Positions 36,501 through 48,500 of a stretch of 64,000 nucleotides of DNA are shown here, piece after piece. The notes under the pieces were generated by a model. That model was given only the letters and a program-made list of their open reading frames with translations. It was not told the DNA's origin and did not search any database. The stretch lies in the NCBI GenBank assembly GCA_032158295.1, contig CM063250.1, positions 2,797,501 to 2,861,500 on the forward strand. The letters are read 5' to 3'. The number at the start of each line of letters is the position of its first letter. The stretch's first letter is position 1. The stretch comes from Pycnopodia helianthoides (lineage: Eukaryota; Echinodermata; Asteroidea; Forcipulatida; Asteriidae). The translations under genes and the position numbers were made by a program.

Positions 36501-39500
36501 TTTTTAAATGGAAGCGACCCGACGTATGCCTTCCTCACGGTCAATCGGAATAATGAGCATTATGCGTCGGGTCTCCTTACAGTACTCGTTTAGATAAACA
36601 GTCAAGTCGCTCAATATAAATGTCCCCTATCATCAGATTCTTGCCCCCGATTCGTGTTTTTTCATCTTGAACTACATAAATAGTTAGAGCTAAGTGATTT
36701 GGTTTGATGAGATCCACGGCGAGGACGTGACGTGATGAGAGAAAAGATGAAAAATGATTTATGTTTATTAGTTGTAAAAATCAGGTGATATTATCGAATA
36801 TCAGTTTGAGAATTTGAGTCCTATCTTTGATTCAAAATGGCGTCACGACATTGACCACAGTAACATGATTTGTTTTTTTCCCTCTAAAACCCCTGGTGAG
36901 GTTTTGGAATGGCAGCGTTATAATTTCATATTTTGGAGAATATTTTAAAGAGCTCAGTAGAACATTATATAAAGGCAGAACATTCGTGAATTGAGATGAT
37001 AGGCCTACCGGTACTACACTACAAAAAAAATATATAAAAAACGTTTCCGGAGCAGCCTGACACTGGTCAACAATTGGGGTTTTGACGGGGAATCTGCGTC
37101 GTTTTGACCCATTTCTTGGTAGTTTAGACACCGGGTCCGGTTCAACCTGATCCATAAATGGTCAGCCCCCCCCCCGGACCTGGAATTTGGGTCAATTCTG
37201 ACCCGGAGTTTTAGAGTGTATTTCAAAAGGAAAAGCTTTAAAGGTACACTATTGGTAAGATCGAAAAACACAAATGTTCACAGATTCACACACAACTTAC
37301 ATGATTTAAAGTAAGTAATGCCAGAAAGGGTTCCTAAAAATATTTCTGCCTAAAATGCTATCGTTTCTGAGAAATGAGTAAAACAATAGTTTTTATCGCG
37401 CGCGATAATAAACTCGATGTTTGAAAAACAGAAAACACTTAAGGTCTCTTTTCACTATTTTCTCGTGACCTCGATGACCAATTGAGCTCAAATTTTCACA
37501 GGTTTGTTATTTCATGTATATGGTTAATCACACAAAACATGAACTTTGTTTGCGACTGTTTTGTCAGCTCTACCAATCCTGTATAATACCTTTAACGTTG
37601 GTACATTCTTAATTATGGATAACAATTTTTGAGTTTTACACAGTCAGCTTTATGGTGATTAAGATGATTGTGAACATTTTAAGAATAGATTCAAAATATC
37701 TTTTAAATGTCATCTTGTTTTGTAACAAAGTTGAATTAATCTTTCGTAAATTGAATTATTCATTAGATTAAGTGCTCTTCATGTAGGCCTATTCCAATTT
37801 ACATGAATAATTTAAACAGGCGTATAGGCATTATTTTGTGCATTTCTTTATTCTGACGATGAGGCACCCCATAAAAAAAATCATTAATAAACAGGGAAAA
37901 TTACAAAGAAAAAAGCACAGTCGGTGCGATGACATTCATAATGATAATTACTGCTTCATTGTAATTACTGTAATCGACCCCCACATAATGCTTCAAACTC
38001 AATGACATTTCTACATTATACTGTACGGTAGTTTTTAATGCATCATTTTTAAACTATGATAATATTAAAGGAACATTACAGAATTGGTTTTGCTAACAAA
38101 ACAGTTGCTGGCAGTGTAAGCACTTTATGTAATCCACCATATACATAAACTGACAAACCTGTAGAAGTTTGAGATCGATCGGCCATCTGGGTCACGAGAA
38201 AATAGTGAAAAACCGATTACACATTTGCATGAAATCATATAGATTCAACAAATGAATAAAACGCTCACTGAGCGATAAACTCCAATCGGAAAATTAGTTT
38301 ATTCATTTCTCATCAAATATGGCATTTCAGACAGAAATATTTCAAGGGATGTTTTCTACCATCATCATCATTAGACAGTGTAAGTTTTATGTAAATCTGT
38401 GATCAAAAGTATATTTTACAAGTTTTTTTCTTACCAATTCTGTAATGTGCCCTATAAATTCCAATACTTTTTGTGTGTGTTCAATGCAGTGTGCAGAAGA
38501 AGGTTTTGTCACTATTTCGGGGTGGCAGGCTTGCACCGGGAGAATTGGACGACCTGAACGAGCAAGTTAGGTATGACCAATAGCAGCTTTCTTGTGTTAA
38601 AAAAAATCTTTTTTTTTTCTATTGAAAACGTAGCCTTTGTTTACAAAAGAGTGACCTTGTATATGCCAGGGCCTTTGGGAAATTTCATATATTTTGTGTC
38701 AAAATTACCACATAAATTCAAAAGTTAAAATAGCACCTGAATAAGTTTCGAGATGTGCCCCCTTATCATATCAAATGTTGATACAAAAAATCAGACAATG
38801 CAATTCCTGTGAAATATAACATTTTGTTTTGTTAATACCGGTTAAAAAGTCCTTTCTCTGGCAAATTGTTTCTTCGAAAGCACCATGCCCGAGTTTTCCC
38901 CACTGTTTTGCCCCGAATTTGGGAGGGCAGTTCCCCCTGACCGCTGGGTTGTATACGACTGTGGACATACACCATTTTTTCAAACAGTGAGACCGATCGA
39001 TCGCGATCTCTGCAAATTTAGTCACGTAGGCCTATGGTTATGGGTTTAGTTACTGCGCTGTGCAAGCCTTTGAACAAGCTCAAATAACCAAGCTTACCTC
39101 TGACTTTCTGCAGGAACATCTCGTTAACCATTTATAAGTCAGGCTAAGTATAGCCGAGCACACACCTGAATTTTTCTGGCGGTCCAGCAGGGCGTGAAAC
39201 TCAGTCAAACATAAAGAGCAAGACAACAACAGTAGCCGAGCCTTGGTTGGATACGCCATTTACCCTTTTCCAACATTAATACTGAGCACAAACATTATGA
39301 ACACAGAATGTAATTCCTATCATTTATAGCTTACCTTCGTCGCCATGGTTTACTGTCATAGTTTCCAAAGTTAACATGAGTAGAATTTAAACTGTTTCCT
39401 TGAACAAATGTGTGTATAATGGCTGTTTTTTGAAAAACTCCTGTTGAACGTAGTGTCCAGCACACAACGGCCACTTCGAAATAGTTTACATAATACACAG

Positions 39501-42500
39501 CAAACGTTGGTATGTGTAGTATGTACAGAGAACAAAAGTGTTCGCTTTTTGGAACAAGTTGTTTGCTCGCCTGTGATTGGTCAAGAACACAGAGCACACC
39601 TGTTGGTTATACAAGAATACTTTCTAACGTGTAGTTTGGTTATTTTGTGTTTTGCCTTTGTATTTACAGGGCTGCTCTGAAATCGAAATTGGTGAATTCA
39701 TTACAGATTACTACAAGGTGAGAAAGTTATCTTTTAAATTGATATGTTCATGAAATCTAAATGCCTATGTGTGAAAAATATGGCCCACTTGTAAAAACAC
39801 TTGAAAAGTGTTGCATCTGCATCTGGCAGCCACCTTTTCATTCAGTATGACCCAAAACATAAACAAGATAATAATGTGCACACAATGTCAGCACTTAGCA
39901 CTTTTTCTGGAAGTCATTTCAAATGTCTTTTATAATTATAGACATTTTGCTTTGGCTTTCCTGGGTGTTTAAAGAGGGGGTCGAAGGTCAAAAACAGTTT
40001 TGTGATCTACTCATTTCCAAAAGATAGAGTCCTTATGAAAAAAGGGGGAAATTACAAGTCTCTAAACTGACTTTAAAACGGTGTAAAAATGCCGCTGTGT
40101 TTGATACCTTTCAAGTGCAATTTTTGTCAAAATCCAGAAAACGTTCTATGACGTCACATTTCTAATAGTATGGTCTGTACATTGTTGTACAGAGATTTTC
40201 AGTTTCCTGAATTCTGATGATATTCAATCAAGTGGCATTAAGTTGGAAAGTACAAACTTATTTGTTTTTTGCTGTCCGATGACGTCATACTTCAAATTTC
40301 GCTCTTAAAGAGTAAGAAGTGAAATTTTATTTTACACCATTTTAAAGTGAGGTAGAAACTTGTTACTTTTTCTCCTATTCGTGAGGACTCTATCTATTGG
40401 AAAATGGGTGCATCACAAAACTCAATTTGACCTTGGAGCCCCTCTTTAAACTCTGTGGTCATTGGCACCAAAATGCATCAAAAATCACAAGACTCCTGCA
40501 TTTGTGATGTTGGGTTGCCATACAACGCACACCTGCTATCACCATGCTCTTCATGACGACGATAACGAGAAATCACGGCTGATTTCTCTCGGCTTCCACT
40601 CGTGTCAATCGATGCCAGCGCAAGCTTCACTTCAGACGGTTTAAGTATTAAAATGGCGGCTGGCACAGTGGAAAAGGTGACACTGCACCGGAGCTGCCGT
40701 GTGGCGAGGCATGCTGCACACGCCTGTTTGATGATTTGAAAACACGTGGGCGATAGTGGAATCAGTTAAGGTTAGCTGAAATTGAAGACGGTTGGACTTG
40801 AGAAGAAGAAGAAAAAATACATAGACCTGTTTGTACAGGCATGAACAGTGTTCGTCTTACCCGATATATAACCTTTATGTGAGAAAGTGGCTAATTAATT
40901 TGGGACCTCACAAAAAATCGCGTTCAAGCTTGCTTCAAGTGTAAGCCGTTTTGAGCATAACATGCAAAACACAAAAACTATTTCTAAACGCAAAAAACTA
41001 TTTCTACTTTTTGGTAACAAGGTACGGTAAAATATCATGTTATCATGATTGTTTGCCCTTTTATCAGCAAATGTAGTATACCCCTGTAAACCTTGTAGTT
41101 GTAAAAGAACAACATATTATTATGTCTGATATGACGGAGAGGCTAATATAAACAAAAGGTTGAAGAAAGAAGAAAATAAACCGACGCCCACTTTGGTTAT
41201 TGAACACCATCCAGCAAAACAATCTGACTTCAATTTTATACACAACTACATACAAAAAAGCACACAGCAACCTGACTGTGTCCACATTATAGGCGGCGAA
41301 TGCACCGCAGTAACATTATTCACCTTCGATTTAACAAAATTATCATCGGAGCAGACAACTGCACTCGACGAAATCTCCCGCGCGCGGGAATATAATTATC
41401 CACAGCACATGGGTCCAGTTCTAAAATTGCAATTTCAATTTATACCCAGGCGTACGTGGACGTATGGCCTATTTTTATGAACTTATCAATCAATACAATC
41501 TTCAGTCAATGTCTATTAAGAAAAGACGAATGTGTTCTCAATTAAGATTTCATGTGACGCATGCTCAGTCAACGGTGACCGCAGTGGAAATGTCAGATTA
41601 AAGACGTGTCATCTTGAGTGTCCGTAGAAATTGGTTAATTCCTGACAAATAGAGAAAATTGAAATCAATTTGAGTCAAATTAAATTTTGTCATGTAACTC
41701 GAAGAACAGGCAAGCTATTTTGTACAAGGTATTTTTTAGAGAGACTCTATACGACATTTGATATTGTTTTTCTGCGATTCAATCTGTAGTTTCCAAGAAA
41801 CTGTAGTTTTCTTAAAACTCCCGGATCAGAATTGACCTGGATTCCAGATCCCAGGGGCCTGTCAGGCTGACCTGGAAACGGGTTGAAATGAGATTTCGAC
41901 TCGAATTCTGCGTCAGCTTGACACAGTCTCGGATCATTTTGTTGTTGTTGTGGGGCACAGATTTAGGATCATGACCCAGAAATGGGTCAGGCCCCTATGG
42001 GACCCGGAATAATTCAATTCTGACCCGGGAGAGTCTTTTTTAGTGTTAGAGCATGCATAGATGTCAAATATTTCAACTCAATTCAATTCACGAATGGCTT
42101 TATATTGAAAAAACATGTAGGCCATATGCAGTTAAACAACAAAAAAACAAAACAAACAACTGAATTGCACAGTCATGTTAACATCAAACAGTCAAAAATT
42201 AAAATAGGCCTACATCAAACAAACAGAAGATAGAAAGTAGCAGTTGAAATCAGAAACAATCATCATCATGTACGGTACCACATCTAATTACCAACCGTGG
42301 AGATGAGCCAACGTTGATTAAAACATCTCTCTGGAGGACTGTTATCGGTACAATCTCGTAACAAACAAAGCTCACAGAAAAGAAGAAGAGAACATCCACT
42401 ATCGATGATCTATTTTATAATATTACCAAAACTGTAACCGACTTTAAAGATACTTGTCTTGTAAAAAAGATCGATTTAATAATAGAAACTAAGAAAGAAA

Positions 42501-45500
42501 AAAAAGCCATGACAGTTAAGTTGCTATTGTAAATGACCTGTGAATTTGGCTCTCGGGCATTGTATAGCTTAAGAGGGTAAAATGACAACAACCATCAAAA
42601 CCAAATAATAATAATCCCGTGTGTTACACGCATGATTTTTATTTATTTTTTATTTTTTAATGCAAGACGCAGTAACCGAATTCCCTCAATTGACACTGCA
42701 ATTTTTAATGCATATATAGCTTTGAACATTAGTGGAGTGATAATTTATTGTATTAAATTGTTTACGAAGCTGTTGTGTTCACACTGTGATCATGCGGAGT
42801 ACAGTTGTTATTGCAAGGATCGAGCAGACGAAAACCCAACGCAAACTCAGATTTGCCCGCGAAATGATTTTTTTGTAATCCCACTGTGCATGCTCCATCG
42901 CAGGCAGTTCATACTTATATCCAAGGCAGAATAAATTGCTTCTGCTGACAGACTCCTGGTCCAGTGTAGCTCTTTTAGCTAATGAGGTGCATATTCAAGA
43001 GAGAGAGAGAGAGAGAGAGAGGGAGGGGGGGGGGGGAGAATCCTGATACCTCAGGCTATAATCTGCACGGCGCGCATAAAATGAGTTGTTCCTCTGCATG
43101 GAGATACCGCATTTTGTGTGTATACCGAATTGGGGTTTTGAGGACGCTGATTAAAGGCACAGTACACGTTTGGTAATGACTCTGAAAATTAATGGCAATA
43201 ACAACTTACTTGGTAAGAAGTACAGCAGTCTTGTGTAGTATAATGATTTTGGAGAAACTTTTAACTTCGAAGTACTACGGTTATGGACTGTGTGTTCCTA
43301 CATGGGGAATATTCTTCATGCGTGGGAAATATTCGCTCCGGTTTTTCGGTGATATCTAAAAAACGCGACCACCTTTTGAAGTGAAATTTTCTCAGGTTAG
43401 TTTTATTGTAGGCTATATGTACCTGCATTTATATAGGATTAACACAATCAGTCGGCTCCAATTACCAAACGTGTACTGTGCCTTTAAAGCGCGTGTACGT
43501 TTATTTCACGTAGGGCCTATTGCTTTGGCGTGCGAGGAACGTTCGAATACTGTCGAAATATTATTTTGAGTGAGGTAGTGAAGAGTTCACGTAGTGATTA
43601 CAGTGTTGTGATAAATTTGCTGAAACTATATCCGTGTGATACTCACGTGGCATGAAATTGTTGATATAATTCAATCATCTGCAGATGCTATTCCCGCTAA
43701 ATTGGACATCAACACTAAACAGCTGAAACAACCTTTAAAAAATTATTATACAAGTGAACAATATAATCATTCCAAAATTAAATGTGGCTTTTGCGAAACT
43801 GGAACAGTAAAGCGTCTATGTATACAGCTCCATTGGGAATATTGGGTGGCAATCAATAGCGTGCCCCAACATAAGAAAATAAAAAATTATAACATATGTA
43901 TTCTAAATAGCAGAGTAGCCGGAGTGGGGGGGGGGGGCAGGCTGGGGCATGTGCCCCCACCAGTGCACCCACCAGTTCCTCCCTATAGGTGTGCCAAAAA
44001 AACAAAACACATATACGTTGCAGTGCTATCAAAAGGCAACACACAACTAAACACACATGGCCCCTCCCCCCCTCCAAAAAAAACCCAAACAAAACAAACC
44101 AGAAAGCAATGCCCCCATGTGCCCCTCCTCCGGTAAACACATCCTAGCTACACCGCTGATTTCAAACGTTGACCATTAAATAATGTGACTTGAAGACAGT
44201 TTCTGAAGACGGAATCAAAGACAAAGAGCATTTCGTGACAAACTTTGTATTTATTCAACCGAACCAAACAGTCCATGACGTGTGCAAATGTTCAGCCTAT
44301 TGGTTCCCACCAAAATCAGACGTGCTTGAAAATGGGCCCATTTTCACTATCGCCGATGCCAAGTAGAAAATTGTACTTAGTAAATGTTACCAAGAGAGGT
44401 TTGCGGTAACACCATGTTAAAATCTCTTTTGAGTAACTGTTGGTTCTGAAAAGAACCGGTGGCGTTTCGATCAGTATGAGAAGACGATCAGAGCATACTG
44501 ATCGAAACGTTGAGTCGTTAACCACGTTCTTTTCAGAACCAACAGTTACTCAAAAGAGATTTTAACATGGTTTTACCGCAAATCTCTCTTTTATAGTTAT
44601 ACCATGATTTTACTCCCACCATGCAAAGCTTCAAATCCTACTTAGTAAATGTTCATGCTTAGCTGACATTAGGCAGGGGACCAGTCGAGAGCGATACAAG
44701 TTATACATGATCTTTTGCCTGGTAATCTAACTTTAGCTAAGCAATATTTCGGAACTCAGTAAATTTGTCACTTGACACTGCATGGGCCCCAGTGGTGGAA
44801 TTGTGCTTTCGCTATACCGTTATACAATGTTTTTTTCGCTCCAGTATATAATGACATGAACCAGTATATGTCCGACAAGATTTGATGTGTCCGACACACA
44901 ATGGGTCGGACAAAATCGTGGTTTGTCCGACACAAAGGTTAGATGGTTTGACATAATGTTTTGTCGGACCCAATAAGTTGAGTCGGGCATAATAGCCCAA
45001 ATCGGTTGTCGGACATCGGCCCCTACGTCCACGTTCGACATTGGCGCGTAGCGCACGAGTTATTTAATAAAACAATTTCAAATTGATTGCTGTAAATACT
45101 TGTTAACCCTGCAGAATCGTTTGATATGTTCTTCATTATCATACACACAGAAAAATCTCTTGCGACGAGGACTGGATGTCATGTACAGCGCCATAGTAAC
45201 AGAGGATGGTAAGCTCTCGAGACTCTTTTAATGTTGTATATAACCAGTCATCCCCAGACAGTCATATACCCGCTTTGGAAGGGTTTCCATCATCGACCAT
45301 TCGATTAAATTATACATAATGAGACCAGGACAAAACGTGCAATGGCTCCATAAAAAAAAATCCCATGAGCAATTTTGTTCCTATACACTGAATTTCAAAT
45401 GATTTTTACGCATTAACATGATCCATAGGGATAGAGTGTTTGACAGATATGAACAACGTGATAAAAAGGGTATGTGAGGAACATTGGCTTAACTGGGGGT

Positions 45501-48500
45501 GGGGGGCACGTTCCCCCCCCCCCCCCCCCAAATTGATGTCCTTCCCTGGGGGCCCATTTAAAATCTAGACTTTTTAGATTTAAAGGCCCTGTAGACTATT
45601 GGTAAGATCGAAAAACACAATGTTAACAGATTCACACATAACTTACATGATTTAAAGTAAGTAATGGTAGAAAGGGTTCCTTAAAATATTTCTGCCTAAA
45701 ATGCTATCGTTTCTGAGAAACGAGTAAAACAATAGTAATTGTCGCGCGCGATAATTTGAAAAAACAGAAAACACATAAGATCTCTTTTCGCTATTTTCTC
45801 GTGACCTCGATGACCAATTGAGCTCAAACTTTCACAGGTGTGTTTGTTCATGCATATGCTTAATCACACAAAATGTGGACACTGATTTTGAGCTGTTACC
45901 AAAAGTGTACAATACCTTTAAAGCTACCAGAGTAAAGGGTTACATTTTTATAAGCTTTAATGTGATAATTTCGATGTTTTTAAAACTACTTTTCCATGTA
46001 CACGCAGACAAATTGCTTGTTTACACTCACGTCAGATTATCTTATAAAAGAAAGAAAGTAAATGGCATATAACAAGAGTGCTGAAAAGGAGCTTGTTTAC
46101 AAGAAATGCAAACGGAAACTACAGCTGGCCAGAAGTGCCTCCACTAGAAAAAAAATGTTACACCCGGCCCCCCCCCCTAAAATGTTACCCTATAGTTTCG
46201 GCGCAGACGAAGAAGGACAACAAGCACTGCTTGTCGAAGAACACTGTAAACACTTAGTTATTGTCTGCCACGTTTGTTTGTAAACATGTTTATGCCGTGC
46301 GTCGCGCAGGTTCCTCTTGTCAATTAGAGTTAGATTTTAATTGGAGTTGTACCCGCCCATTTGTCATTTTAGTATTCCGAGGCCACAGATGACCTCAATG
46401 TTGAACTACATGCATGCTGAGGTTGCATCTCATAGTGTGAGGTGTATTTTATCAGTAAGCCGCAATGCACGAAGCATCACATAATAGGACTTTGAGTGAA
46501 TAATTCACTGCGATCTTCATCCCTACTGCTGTTATAAAGAGCTTAGATCATTATAATGGATAAATACAGCCATGAAAAATGATTTTCGAATAATTCATTG
46601 GCCGTCGAAATAAATAAAAAAGCGTATCAAAATAAAGAGATATACAAATATTATGTGTAGTAATAATATTCAAAAATGTGAGTGCACGAGCAACACGTTT
46701 TGTGGGGATACCCACGTATCATCGTCCTGTGCTTTTAATAACCGAGATGTTTTCAGACATTGGAGGGTGCGATGAGAAGTCTGACGGCAGGAATGATAAG
46801 ATAAACACGAAGGCGTGTATGACACCCCCGTCCATCACGCAGCACTCACATTATCACCCGGCTCATATTGCATCGACCGCGCTGCCTTATAGTAGGCCGC
46901 TGCATCACATTAAAGGCACAATGGACCATTGGCTTTCGCAAGGGAGAAATTCATTCACATCAAATCAGTAGGTTTTTAAGAGTGATTAAAGAAGAAAAAA
47001 ACTAGCGTGTGAACGGTTTGGTTGAAAAATGTAGTTTAAAGGAACATTACAGAATGGTTTTTGCTAACAAAACAGTTGCTGGCAGTGTAAGCACTTGATG
47101 TAATCCACCATCTACATAAACTGACAAACCTGTAGAAGTTTGAGATCGATCGGCCATCGGGGTCACGAGAAAATAGTGAAAAACCGATTACACATTTGCA
47201 TAAAATCATATAGATTCAACAAATGAATAAAACGCTCACTGAGCGATAAACTCCAATCGGAAAATTAGTCTATCCATTTCTCATCAAATATGGCATTTCA
47301 GACAGAAATATTTCGAGGGATGTTTTCTACTATCATCATCATTTGACCGTGTAAGTTTTATATAAATCTGTGATCAAAAAGTATATTTTACAAGTTTTTT
47401 TCTTACCAATTCTGTAATGTTCCTTTAACTGCTTCTAGTATACGGTGTAAAAGTAGTACAATATTGTGGTGTGGCGGTGAAATCTGGAGTAGGTTTGATG
47501 TGTCCTGCTGCAGTTGAAGATTGTGTACTTGTGGATAAAAAAAGAGAGCATACATTGTGGTCCTGTGACAATATTCACCAATTACCACGTAATCACCGCC
47601 AAACTTTTAAATAACATCACCACAAGGTTGTATGTAATCCCCCAACTGTATATTTTATTTATTTATGAATTTTCCAGGGAAGGGCAAATGTCAAACAAAC
47701 TTTCATCAAAAAGATGTGCCCTCCCAGACCCATGCTTATTTAAAACAATACAAATTGAATATTATGGTGTAAAAGCTGAGCTTGTTGGTAAAAATTCAAA
47801 GCAACCAGTCAAAGCTGAGAGCATTTTGGACATAAATATTTCTTAGGGGGAACGGCACTTGGCTTGGACATGAAAAATATTTCTTTACCATATTTTTCTT
47901 CTGATAAACATCAAACATACGTACACTCCATCTTGAACCACTCATTCATCGCCTCACACAAAAATAGTCCACAGTTTGTATTTTACTAATCTACGGTCGA
48001 CTCAAATTCATTTATTACACTGCGCTGCCGCTGCCTGCACACGCCCCATAAGTGTGTTATTCTCTGGTGGTGCCTTTATCCTCGAAGATAATTTGCTCAT
48101 AACGCCTTTTGGCTCGAGAAATCGTGTGGAAATAAACTTTTTTTTCTTCTATTATCAAAAGTCGAAGGCTCTAGATTGTGACGGAGCAGCGGGAGCTTGC
48201 GACGACTGTTTAATGTGTTTTTCAAATTGAGTATTTACCCAACCAGCCATAATAATTGTCGCCTGAGACGCCTTGCATTCTGAGATTAACAGTTTCGAGA
48301 TTTGAGAGTTTTTAAATAATATTAATTGTTATTCTGATCAAAATCAAAGAGAATTGACAGTATATTTTTGAAATACTGTTTGTATTTTGCAGGCCCTAAA
48401 CTTCTGGCAAGCCTTGCCAAGCAATGGACGAAATTCTTCTGTGAAATTCTACCGACACTTAGAGCAATATTCTGTCCAGTTCAAGTAAGTACACGTCGTG

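Larger units (their letters stand above)
33504..37014. other. intron 1 sequence, 5' part
   Basis: Apart from two tandem duplications, this is unique AT-rich intronic sequence without further exon candidates I can support. Confidence 0.4.

Noticed and set aside
43636..44136. 166-codon ORF
   Set aside because: Its second half translates homopolymer-rich repeat sequence (poly-G, poly-A, Pro runs). The first half has no recognisable domain or flanking splice sites.
43853..44140. Gly-rich ORF on the - strand
   Set aside because: Translation of G/C runs in a repeat-like segment bounded by G-rich low-complexity sequence.
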